Assembly: GCA_022843605.1 (NCBI GenBank)
Contig: JALHNI010000012.1
Location: forward strand, 1-64,000
Direction of reading: 5' to 3'
Source: Bryobacter sp.
Lineage (GTDB): Bacteria; Acidobacteriota; Terriglobia; Bryobacterales; Bryobacteraceae
DNA: 64,000 nt
Position numbers and translations under genes: made by a program. Below are positions 9,154 through 17,528 of the stretch, piece by piece. Each line of letters starts with the position of its first letter. The first letter of the stretch is position 1. The notes under the pieces were generated by a model, which worked only from the letters and a program-made list of their open reading frames with translations, ran no database searches and had not been told where the DNA came from.

Positions 9154-11394
9154 CTATTGCACGTAAATGAATTCGTCGAGGTTCAGAATCAACCAGGCCA
9201 GGTTCTTAAGGCGATTGGCGTCGCTCCCGACGTAGCTTAACGCCTGATCCTTCTCTGCCGGCGAAGGAGGCCGGCCCAAAGCGATTCGGTAGCCGAGATC
9301 GACAGCGGCGTTCAGGTCGCCATTCGACTCTCTCTTCAGCCGTTCCGCGAACAGCGTACTGGCCTTCTCAATCTCAGGACTGTTCATCATGAAGAGCCCC
9401 TGCGGCGCGGTGACGGTTTGCGTCCGGATCGGACAGGGGGCACGGCCATCGTCAACGTCGAAGGCCTGCAGAAAGTTGGGTACGACCTCGCGGCTCGTCG
9501 AGAAACCACGAACCATGTAGGCCGCGCGGCGGTTCACCTTCCCTATCGGGGCGGCGGCGCCGCGGCGAGGGGCGCGGCTTTCGATATCGAATGAAACGCC
9601 GCCCAGGCTGGTGTCGAGGTCGTTCGCGGCGGTGAGGATCGAGTCCCAGATCGGCTCAGCTTCCAGTCGTTTCAGCCGGAAACTCCAAAGGAAGCGGTTG
9701 GAGGGGTCGGCGATAAGGTTTTTCCTGGTGAGTTCCTGGTTGCCGTAACTGGCCAGGCGATAGGTCCGCGAGGTCAGGATGAGCTTGTGCATCTGCTTCA
9801 TGCTGTAGTTACGGGCGATGAACTCAGAGGCTAGCCAATCGAGCAGAGGCTGATTTCCCGGACGTCCACCCATCAGGCCGAAGTCGCTTGGGGCTTTGTG
9901 CAAACCTTCTCCCAAGTGCCACTGCCACAGCCGATTGACGGCCACGCGGGCGAACAACGGGTTCTCCTTGGCGGTCAACCAGTCAGAGAAAGCCTCGACC
10001 CGGCCTTCGCGGAGGTCGGGCTGTCCGGTGAAAAAGGGCCAGCCGGGCTCCACCGGATTATTCTTCTCGGGCCGTTCCGGATCGCCGCTGGTAAGCACGT
10101 AGCTGGGCTCGCGCTCCAGGCCACGGTCCACTTCAACCGTCCAGAATGCGGGCAGGTCCTTCACCAGCTTGCGGCGCACCGGGCCATTCACTTCGTTTAA
10201 CTTGGCGCGCAGTTCCTTGTACTTCTTGGTATCCGCCTCGGACATGACCTCTTCGATCTTGTCGGTGTCGATGCGCAGAACGGGAAAGTAGTCGTCAGCG
10301 ATTTTTTGCTCGGCGGGGGTACGCTGCTTCTCCAGCTTGTTGATCACCGCCTGCACGTCCGCCGGCAGCATCGCCACGCGATCCGCATAGAGCTTCTTGC
10401 GATAGGGCTCGGTCAGTGCGTCGATCGGAGCTTCTACCGCCTTGCGTTTCTGGTCGTACTCTTCGATCTGCTTACCGTAGACGACGAGTTCGGCAGGCGT
10501 GGCCAGGGTTTGCTTCTTGATCACGAGCGGGTCGAACAGCGCCTTCATGGCGTAGAAGTCCTTCTGGCGAACGGGATCGTACATGTGGTCGTGGCATTTG
10601 GCACAACCCACGGTCATCCCCATGAAGGCAGTGGAAACGGTTTCGACAGCCGCAATCTGCAGTTCGCCAAGGTCCTTGCTGTCGCGATTGACGGAACCGC
10701 GCGCGAGGAAGCCGAGAGCGAAGAGGTCATCGGGCCGGCGCTCCAGCGGACGGCGCCGCCCGACGGCGGCAATCGTGGTGCGTTCCGAGGTGCGATAGCC
10801 GGTGAGTTGCGCCCGCACGAACTGATCGTAGGGGACATCGGAGTTGACGGCGTTGATCACCCAGTCCCGCCAGTAGTGAATGCCGGGGGCGGCGTACATC
10901 AACTCTTCGGCGTCGGCGTAGCGGAGGACATCAAGCCAGTGACGGCCATAGCGCACGCCATGCTGTTCGCTGGCCAACAAGCGGTCAATGAGCTTCTCAT
11001 ATGCGTCCGGCGACTGGTCATTGAGGTAGGCGTCCTGTTCCGCGGGGGTGGGCGGGATGCCAATCAGGTCGAGGTAGACGCGGCGCAGGAGGGAACGCTG
11101 ATCTGCTAAACCCAAGGGCTGGACGCCCTTGACGGCGTACATGGATTCAACGAAAGCATCAATCGGATTCGTGCCGGGAGCGGCCGCCGGAACGGCAGGG
11201 CGTGCGAGAGGCTGCAATGACCAGAGGCGGGGGCGCTTGGTCATGGGGGGGACGACGGGAGTTTTCACCGCGGGCTTAGCAGCGGTCGCCGGAGCCTTCG
11301 CTGGAACAGCAGCCTTCCTGGCGGGAGCTTTTACCTGCCCAGCCGCCAGGAAGCTGGCCAGCAGGACGGGCAGCCAAAACGAATTAAACCTCAT
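9154..11394 (-). CDS. DUF1549/DUF1553 protein (PSCyt2/PSD1 type)
   Basis: This 746-aa exported protein starts with a signal peptide and a Lys/Pro/Ala-rich linker (about residues 20-60). The DUF1549 domain follows (about 80-290), with the YVNRRLWQ-like family features and a haem-type or metal CxxCH motif in GCAKCHDHMYDP. The C-terminal DUF1553 domain (about 470-720) contains FARVAVNRLWQWHLG and PQGLFMMNSPE. These proteins are paired with DUF1501 proteins across planctomycetes and acidobacteria and are thought to act on complex polysaccharides, but this is not proven. It is the first gene of a two-gene operon. Confidence 0.9.
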   Translation of the reverse strand: MRFNSFWLPVLLASFLAAGQVKAPARKAAVPAKAPATAAKPAVKTPVVPPMTKRPRLWSLQPLARPAVPAAAPGTNPIDAFVESMYAVKGVQPLGLADQRSLLRRVYLDLIGIPPTPAEQDAYLNDQSPDAYEKLIDRLLASEQHGVRYGRHWLDVLRYADAEELMYAAPGIHYWRDWVINAVNSDVPYDQFVRAQLTGYRTSERTTIAAVGRRRPLERRPDDLFALGFLARGSVNRDSKDLGELQIAAVETVSTAFMGMTVGCAKCHDHMYDPVRQKDFYAMKALFDPLVIKKQTLATPAELVVYGKQIEEYDQKRKAVEAPIDALTEPYRKKLYADRVAMLPADVQAVINKLEKQRTPAEQKIADDYFPVLRIDTDKIEEVMSEADTKKYKELRAKLNEVNGPVRRKLVKDLPAFWTVEVDRGLEREPSYVLTSGDPERPEKNNPVEPGWPFFTGQPDLREGRVEAFSDWLTAKENPLFARVAVNRLWQWHLGEGLHKAPSDFGLMGGRPGNQPLLDWLASEFIARNYSMKQMHKLILTSRTYRLASYGNQELTRKNLIADPSNRFLWSFRLKRLEAEPIWDSILTAANDLDTSLGGVSFDIESRAPRRGAAAPIGKVNRRAAYMVRGFSTSREVVPNFLQAFDVDDGRAPCPIRTQTVTAPQGLFMMNSPEIEKASTLFAERLKRESNGDLNAAVDLGYRIALGRPPSPAEKDQALSYVGSDANRLKNLAWLILNLDEFIYVQ

Positions 11395-11452
11395 CTAGAT
11401 ATTTCACTCCATAAAGGATGATGCTGGCGACGGGCCAAAGATTACACCAGTA

Positions 11453-12679
11453 CTAGTCAATGACGGCGGCGGCGACCATCTCGAGGATGCGGCGGACACC
11501 GTCGTCGGTCCCGATCGGCCCGTCGCTGAACTGGCTCCGGGGTTGCGGCTTCCACCCATCGCGGGAACCATCGTAGGGATAGTCCTGCTTCAGGCCAGTG
11601 CGGGCGGGATTGTACTGAGAGTCGTCGCCCGCCATTTTGTAGATCACCAGGTCGAGCGAGGGCACCACAATCACGCCATGACCGCCCCCACCGGACTTGA
11701 AGTAAGCATCCTTGGGGGCGCCCACCACATGGCCGTCGGCGTTGTTCTCGAACATGAGGCTCATCGGCGCGTGAGCGTTCCACTTGGTGGGCTTGCCGCA
11801 CATCTCGACGTAGTCGACCGGCACGATCTGCCGCTTCTCCCAGCGGCCATTCTTCAACAGAAGGTAGGCGAAACGCAGATGATCCGTGGCGCGGAGGGCG
11901 ATGTCGCCGCCGCCGGGGGTGTGGGGCAGTTGGGTATCGCGGCGGCGGCGGGCCCACGCCCAAGGTCCCCAGCCGAGCAGCTTGCCGACGCGGGCATCGA
12001 GGTAGTCATGCAGCTCCATCCCGGTGAGATTGCGGAGGACGATGGACGCAACGTGCGGTGAACTTGAAGCGTACGAATAGCCACCGCCGGGCTTGGTCCA
12101 GAGGGGAGTGCGGATGGCTGACAAGTCCTGACCGAGCGGAGTGGCGGAACGCGGTATCGGAGTGAGCTTGACCGTCGGCAGACCGTTCACGAAGCCCGGG
12201 TTGCTGCCTTCGCCATGGAGACCGGCGGACATTGAAAGCAATTGCCCCAGGGTGATGTCGCCTTTCGCCGGGTCGTCGAGCGGCATGGCTTGGGGGAGAT
12301 ACTTCTCGTTGAATACTTTGGTGTCCAGACCGTCCGGCAGGTCAGCCTTTTTCTCGGATAGCAGGATGCCGGAGGCAATGCTGACATAGGCCTTGCCGAC
12401 CGAGGCCGAAGCCGGATTCGCCTCGCGATGGCCGCGGCCGTAGTAGCGCTCATAGACTAACCAGCCGTGACGGACGACCAGTAGTCCGCCGTGTTGACTG
12501 CTGCGGGAGGCGTACTCAAAGGCTTGATCGAGCTTCCGCAGGTCCATGCCCGCGGACTTGCGGACGGCCGAGGCGTCCTTGAGCACTCGCCACCCGCCGG
12601 CCGAGTCCGGCTTGGGAAAGTAATCCTCGCAGGAGGCGACACCGGCCGCGAGAACCGAGAGGGAGAGTAAGTACTTCAA
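11453..12679 (-). CDS. Serine hydrolase lipoprotein of the beta-lactamase (class C) fold
   Basis: This 408-aa protein has a lipobox (VASC, Cys17), so it is probably anchored to a membrane. The active-site SxxK is SVGK (Ser93-Lys96). The tyrosine motif reads YSYASSSPH, as in esterase-type members, and a Gly-rich KSGGGGHG late in the chain fills the place of the KTG box. Members of PF00144 include esterases, D-aminopeptidases and amide hydrolases; the substrate is not evident. The gene follows the TonB-receptor gene by one base on the same strand, which suggests co-transcription and a role in using an imported compound. Confidence 0.85.
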   Translation of the reverse strand: MKYLLSLSVLAAGVASCEDYFPKPDSAGGWRVLKDASAVRKSAGMDLRKLDQAFEYASRSSQHGGLLVVRHGWLVYERYYGRGHREANPASASVGKAYVSIASGILLSEKKADLPDGLDTKVFNEKYLPQAMPLDDPAKGDITLGQLLSMSAGLHGEGSNPGFVNGLPTVKLTPIPRSATPLGQDLSAIRTPLWTKPGGGYSYASSSPHVASIVLRNLTGMELHDYLDARVGKLLGWGPWAWARRRRDTQLPHTPGGGDIALRATDHLRFAYLLLKNGRWEKRQIVPVDYVEMCGKPTKWNAHAPMSLMFENNADGHVVGAPKDAYFKSGGGGHGVIVVPSLDLVIYKMAGDDSQYNPARTGLKQDYPYDGSRDGWKPQPRSQFSDGPIGTDDGVRRILEMVAAAVID

Positions 12680-12680
12680 C

Positions 12681-15600
12681 TTAGAAACTCACCCGCACAC
12701 TGAACTGGAGGTTGCGCGGCAAATTCGACTGGGGGTTCGAAAACGTGCCGAAGTTGGCATTGGTGATCGTGGTATTGAGGCCACCCATCAAGTGGCGATT
12801 TCCGACATTGAAGGCCGACGCGCGGATCTCGATGTTGTTCTTCTCGCTCTTGCCGAAGGGAATGTTCTTGCTGGCAGCGAGATCCTCGCTGAGCTGGTTG
12901 GGCTGGTAGAGGTGAGGGATCACCGCCGGAACATCTCCATATGTGAAATTCGCCGGCTGGACAAAGGCCGCACGATTCAGGTAAGGGCTGTTGGGGTCAG
13001 TGGGGTCGTAACTATCGTTGTAGAGCGGCTGCCCGGGAACATAGTTGCAGCGTGCGGAACCAGCACCAGCCAGAGTCTGACTGCACCCCCCGACACTGAT
13101 CGGCGCGCCGCTCTGATAGCGGTGGACGGCAGAGACATTCCAATTGCCGATAATCGTATTCAAGACCGGATGCATGGCAGATCCAAAGGCTTTGCCTTTG
13201 CCGATCGGCAAGTCATAAACATAACCAAGCGTAAACACGTGAGGGCGGTTCACGTTGCTGATCACTTTTTCGGTGAGCTGGCTGTAGACGTTCTGGCCAT
13301 TCTGACTCACGAGCGTTTTCGAGTAAGTGTACGAAGTCATCAGCCACAGGCCGGCCGAATAGCGCTTCTGGAAGCTGACTTCGGCACCATTGTAAGTGCT
13401 GTGGCCGCTTTGCGAAGCAACCGAGCCGAAACCCGTGTACTGCGGAAAGGGACGTAGGGCCTGTTGCAACTGCAGGTTGGTCGGGAAGGTCGGATAGGGT
13501 AGCTTAAAGCCGGAAGCAATCACCGCCGGATTATTGAGGGCCGTGCTAACCGGTGACGTGAGAAGGTTGCCGTAGATACCAAAGTACTTCGGATCGAGCT
13601 GATTGAAATCGAGACCACTCTGATAGATCTTAATGCCATAGTTTGCGTGGAAGCTGGTACGCAGCACGGTGCTGGGAGTAAAGCTATGCTCAAGAGTCAG
13701 ATTGTAGTCGGTGTAGTAGCCCGGCTTGCCGGACTCGCCTAACTTGTAAGTTACACTGCCATTCACACCGAGGCCAGGATTCAATTGCGGCGGGCGTTGA
13801 CCTTCCACCAGCGCCCGGAAATCGTTCAGGCCGTTCCGCTGGGTGAAAGCGATCCCGTTTGACAAGTTATTGGCAATCGAGCCAAAGCCACCACCAAACC
13901 CCTGGATGCCGTTATCAGCGTTACCGTCTTCACGAATGATGTCGTACATGATGGCGCCGCCGCCGCGAACGACAGTTTTGGAGCTCAACTGATAAGCGAA
14001 GCCCAGCCGGGGCCCGAAGGCATTTTTCCGGGTATTGAGCAGGACCGGACGACTCTCGCTAGCGAACTCCAAGGCACCCAGAATGTTGCCGGCGGACGGA
14101 TTTGGGATCGTTGGATTGAAGTTACTATTCTGCAGGTTGGCTTCACGGCGCGGCACGCTGTAGTCGTAGCGCAGGCCGACATTGAGGGTGAGCTTGTTGT
14201 TCACCTTGATGTCGTCCTGGATGTAGCCGGCGTAGTACTTATAGCGGAAATCGATGTCGGCGCCAAAATTGAACGAGCCGCCACTGGGCAGGCCCAGAAG
14301 GAACGAAGCGTAGGCGATGCCATTCTGCCCACTGACGCTCGGGTTACCCGTACCCGCGGTGCTGTAGCTCAGAGAGCCGGCGCAGTTGTTGCAGTCAATC
14401 CGACGGTAGCTGATGTTCATGTAGCTTCCGCCAAACTTCAGATTGTGACGGCCCTTGACCCACGTAAGTTGATTGCTGATGTTGAGGGTGCGGCCGGGCG
14501 ATTCCGTAAAGACTTGGCCGCCATAGTTGCCGAACTCGGTGTTGTACTTGGTGTAGTTCGGCGCCTTCTCACCGCCGGCACCAATCACCCCCGGAAGGAG
14601 CGTCGCTTCGCGGTAGCTGGCCGGCAAGCCCAGGTTGGGGCCTTCGCCGAGTTTGCGCTGATTCAAGCCGAAAGTGAAGTGGTTGAGCAGGTTCGGCTTG
14701 ATGGTGTAGTCACCATTAAAGCGCCAGTAACGAACATGGCCGAACTCCTGAAAGGCTTCCGCAAGCGGACCGGGAATGGGCCCCTGCAAGGGATAGCTAT
14801 CGAAATACTGGCGGCTAAACATACCATTGACGTGCAGCTTGTCGGTTACATTGTGGTCACCCTTGATCGAATAGACGCCCTGCCACGCACCGGGCGTGCG
14901 GGAGCCGTTGTTGATGGCGCGGGTGTTGTTGAAAACGCTGTTGGGATCGTCCGGCAGCGGCAGGAATCCGAAGATCGATCTCGCCACCGGGCTGATGCGT
15001 TCCGGACAGATGACATTCAGCACGCCGTTGCACTGCATGCGGGGGCGCTGAGAAGCGTTCGAGATGACGTTGCCACTGGCATCGAGCGGATCGTAGAGCG
15101 GCACCATCTGGCCGGCGGCGTTGGTGTAGCGCCGGAAGTCGCCATTGCGGAAGTCGGCAATCGGCAAGGAAATCAGATTCGTACTTTGGTAGTTCCTGGC
15201 GCGCGAACGCTCGCCGGCAAAGAAGAAGAAGGTTTTATTGCGGCCGTCATAGACCTTCGGGATGAAGATTGGGCCGCCCACGTTGGCCGCCTCGACGTGC
15301 TGCCGCTGGACGGATTCGCCGCGCGCACCCCAGAAGAACCCTTTCGCATTCAACTTCTCGTGGCGAAGCTGAGACATGAAGGAGCCGTGCAGGGAATTCG
15401 TACCGGACTTGGTCGTAAAGTTGAGCACGCCATTCGAGGCCCGTCCGAACTCGGCGGAGTACGCCGACGTCTGTACCTTGAACTCTTCGACCGCCTCGGC
15501 ACTCACCACGCGCATCTGGGGATCGTTGCGGCGTTCGCTCATCGATTCGCCACCGTCCACCAGCAAGCTGGCGCCGTTCGCCTGGCCGCCCGCGATACGC

Positions 15601-16133
15601 GGCGCTCCGCCGACGGTGTCCGGGTCGCTCTGGAGATTCATCGTCACACCGGGCGCGAGGCTGGTGAACGCCATGTTGCTGCGCAAACCGCCGTTGATGA
15701 AGAGCGGCAGTTGCTGAATCGCCTTGTTGTCAACGACCGTGCCGAGGTCGCTTCGGTCGGTTTGGAGCAGGGGCGTGGTCGCCTCCACCTGCACCGTTTC
15801 CTGCACGGCGCCGAGCTGCATCCGGATGTCGAGGCGCAACGTGGTGTTGACCTGGACCTGAAGGTTGGACGCTTCAGCGCGACGGAAACCATCTTTTTCG
15901 GCAATCACCGAATAGCGGCCCGCAACGAGGGAGAGAAAGGTGTAGCCGCCATCGGTGGTGGTTTCGACGATCTGCTTCTGGCCGGTGGCGGGATTCAGGA
16001 GCGTGACTTTGGCCATCGGCACGATGGCGCCGGATACATCGGTGACGGATCCGGTGATGGTGCCGCGGTCCTGGGCCATCAGCAGCACGCTGCTCATCAA
16101 GGCCATAAGAACAACAAGGTTTCTTAAGTTCAC
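12681..16133 (-). CDS. Oar-like TonB-dependent outer-membrane receptor
   Basis: This is a very large (1150 aa) outer-membrane protein. After a signal peptide (LVVLMALMSSVLLMAQ) comes a carboxypeptidase regulatory-like beta-sandwich domain (about residues 25-110, GSVTDVSGAIVPMAKVTL). A plug domain with DGGESMSERRNDPQMRV follows, then a long beta-barrel ending in NLQFSVRVSF, a typical terminal aromatic. Start chosen: GTG 16133, with AGGAG six bases upstream. The frame stays open to 16244, but without a better ribosome site. Such Oar/SusC-like receptors import polymers or oligomers in acidobacteria. It is divergent from a sugar-type binding protein and two-component genes. Confidence 0.9.
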   Translation of the reverse strand: MNLRNLVVLMALMSSVLLMAQDRGTITGSVTDVSGAIVPMAKVTLLNPATGQKQIVETTTDGGYTFLSLVAGRYSVIAEKDGFRRAEASNLQVQVNTTLRLDIRMQLGAVQETVQVEATTPLLQTDRSDLGTVVDNKAIQQLPLFINGGLRSNMAFTSLAPGVTMNLQSDPDTVGGAPRIAGGQANGASLLVDGGESMSERRNDPQMRVVSAEAVEEFKVQTSAYSAEFGRASNGVLNFTTKSGTNSLHGSFMSQLRHEKLNAKGFFWGARGESVQRQHVEAANVGGPIFIPKVYDGRNKTFFFFAGERSRARNYQSTNLISLPIADFRNGDFRRYTNAAGQMVPLYDPLDASGNVISNASQRPRMQCNGVLNVICPERISPVARSIFGFLPLPDDPNSVFNNTRAINNGSRTPGAWQGVYSIKGDHNVTDKLHVNGMFSRQYFDSYPLQGPIPGPLAEAFQEFGHVRYWRFNGDYTIKPNLLNHFTFGLNQRKLGEGPNLGLPASYREATLLPGVIGAGGEKAPNYTKYNTEFGNYGGQVFTESPGRTLNISNQLTWVKGRHNLKFGGSYMNISYRRIDCNNCAGSLSYSTAGTGNPSVSGQNGIAYASFLLGLPSGGSFNFGADIDFRYKYYAGYIQDDIKVNNKLTLNVGLRYDYSVPRREANLQNSNFNPTIPNPSAGNILGALEFASESRPVLLNTRKNAFGPRLGFAYQLSSKTVVRGGGAIMYDIIREDGNADNGIQGFGGGFGSIANNLSNGIAFTQRNGLNDFRALVEGQRPPQLNPGLGVNGSVTYKLGESGKPGYYTDYNLTLEHSFTPSTVLRTSFHANYGIKIYQSGLDFNQLDPKYFGIYGNLLTSPVSTALNNPAVIASGFKLPYPTFPTNLQLQQALRPFPQYTGFGSVASQSGHSTYNGAEVSFQKRYSAGLWLMTSYTYSKTLVSQNGQNVYSQLTEKVISNVNRPHVFTLGYVYDLPIGKGKAFGSAMHPVLNTIIGNWNVSAVHRYQSGAPISVGGCSQTLAGAGSARCNYVPGQPLYNDSYDPTDPNSPYLNRAAFVQPANFTYGDVPAVIPHLYQPNQLSEDLAASKNIPFGKSEKNNIEIRASAFNVGNRHLMGGLNTTITNANFGTFSNPQSNLPRNLQFSVRVSF

Positions 16134-16323
16134 TTTCAACTCCTGATTACTGGCTTTGCCCCGAAACGGGGCACTCAAGCGATCGACGTTCAACCTCAGT
16201 CTGGAGGGAACGTATCGCACTCGGAACAACGTGAATCGCGACAATGCCGCGAAGGTCCACGGATAGCGAGTCTATCGCTTTGGAATCGCCCCGACAACGT
16301 GTCAGGACAACTATCGGGCGATA

Positions 16324-16338
16324 GTTCACCTGAACCAT
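16324..16338. promoter_or_regulatory. Operator-like inverted repeat, copy 1
   Basis: GTTCACCTGAACCAT contains the inverted repeat GTTCA-CC-TGAAC. The same motif with one base changed recurs 133 bp to the right, and the shared flanking TA extends the match to 17 positions. Duplicated dyads between divergent genes are typical of a dimeric regulator. Confidence 0.5.
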
Positions 16339-16456
16339 TCACTGGCAGTCTAAAGAGCAACGGCGCACTTCTCCACGAGGACGGCTCAAGTGCGACTGGT
16401 GGTAGCATACCGGAGTCTGGCAAGGCGTGGCAAGATTCGCCACCCGATAACGTCTA

Positions 16457-16471
16457 GTTCATCTGAACCAT
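16457..16471. promoter_or_regulatory. Operator-like inverted repeat, copy 2
   Basis: GTTCATCTGAACCAT is the second copy of the dyad at 16324, about 64 bases upstream of the binding-protein start codon. The NarL-type regulator encoded downstream is an obvious candidate ligand, but this is only inferred from location. Confidence 0.5.
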
Positions 16472-16534
16472 GCGCAGCTCGGCGGATCCGGATATGGTGC
16501 AGGGGTTGTCCAGAATGGGAGGCAGAGTCGGCTG

Positions 16535-17521
16535 ATGTCTCCAACAACGGTGCGCACGTCAAGTTGGGCTGCGGCGCTCGTAGTGATTGCCGCTCTCGGC
16601 CTCAGCGCTTATTGGATGCAAGCCCGTGGAGCGGCCGTGACTCCCACGATCGCGGTAATTCCGCAGACAGACGGCGCGATGCTTTGGGAAGTGGAACACT
16701 TTGGCGCCAAGGTTGCGGCGAACGCGCGAAAGTATCACCTATCCTGGAGCGCGCCGACCTCTGAGAACGACGTGGCGGGCCAAGTCTCGCTGATCGATCG
16801 GGTGAGCCGCGGAAAGTATCAGGGACTGATTCTCGCGCCGAACCACCCGCTGGCCATTCGGGCCCCGTTGCGTCGCGCATTGGCGGCTGGCCTGCCGGTG
16901 GTGGTCGTCGCGGCACCGCTGGACCTGCCGTCGTCCAAAGCGCTGACCTACGTCGTGAATGACGACGACAAGATGGGGGAACTAGCCGCGGCAGAGATCG
17001 CCAGACTGCTGGAAGGCGAAGGCGCGATCGCCATCGTCGGGCTATCGCGCTATGCCCCGGGAGTCTCCCACAGGGCCAGGGCGACGGAGCGCTTCCTCGC
17101 TGAGCACTTCCCCAAGATCCGTGTCGCCGCGCGACTTGCCGGTGCGTACAATGCGACCCGTGCCGAGGAGTTCGTGAGCGGAGCGGTGGATGAGTATCCG
17201 GACTTGAAGGCCGTCGTAGCCCTGACGGCGGTCTCGACGCGTGGCGCCCACGCGGCAATCAAGGGCCGAAGGCGGCAAGGCAGCGTCCAACTGGTGGGCT
17301 GTGAGCAGGATTCTGATTTGATCGGGTATGTTGGTAGCGGAGAAATCGCAGCGGTCGTGGCGATCAACGCGTACCAGATGGGATACCGGGCCGTCGAGCT
17401 GATTTCAGAGTTTTGGGCAGGCAAGCCCATGCCGGCCCGGTCAGTGGTGCCGCCACTGCTGATCACACGGCGGAATTTCAACGCGGCCGACACCAGTCTG
17501 TTTGTCAGCTTTCCACGATGA
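16535..17521 (+). CDS. Periplasmic sugar-type substrate-binding protein
   Basis: This 328-aa protein has one N-terminal membrane or signal segment (AAALVVIAALGLSAYWM) followed by a type 1 periplasmic binding fold (Peripla_BP_4/LacI-like) of two Rossmann lobes. Examples are TIAVIPQTDGAMLWEVEHFG, GLILAPNHPLA, YVVNDDDKMGELAAAEIA and AVVAINAYQMGYRAVELI. No ABC permease or ATPase is nearby. It precedes a sensor kinase and response regulator and probably presents its ligand to the kinase rather than to a transporter. The end overlaps the possible upstream start of the kinase frame. Confidence 0.85.
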   Translation: MSPTTVRTSSWAAALVVIAALGLSAYWMQARGAAVTPTIAVIPQTDGAMLWEVEHFGAKVAANARKYHLSWSAPTSENDVAGQVSLIDRVSRGKYQGLILAPNHPLAIRAPLRRALAAGLPVVVVAAPLDLPSSKALTYVVNDDDKMGELAAAEIARLLEGEGAIAIVGLSRYAPGVSHRARATERFLAEHFPKIRVAARLAGAYNATRAEEFVSGAVDEYPDLKAVVALTAVSTRGAHAAIKGRRRQGSVQLVGCEQDSDLIGYVGSGEIAAVVAINAYQMGYRAVELISEFWAGKPMPARSVVPPLLITRRNFNAADTSLFVSFPR

Positions 17522-17528
17522 GGCACAC

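Larger units (their letters stand above)
16134..16534. other. Divergent control region between receptor and signalling operon
   Basis: These 401 bases separate the receptor gene (-) from the binding-protein gene (+), so both promoters must lie here. The region holds two copies of a 15-base inverted repeat (16324 and 16457) and smaller GATAG/CTATC inverted repeats (16262-16276 and 16311-16324). No coding frame is convincing. Confidence 0.6.

Noticed and set aside
14445-16127. 560-codon + strand open frame opposite the TonB receptor
   Set aside because: It lies fully antisense to a well supported receptor gene and has no recognisable domain; high GC gives long antisense frames.
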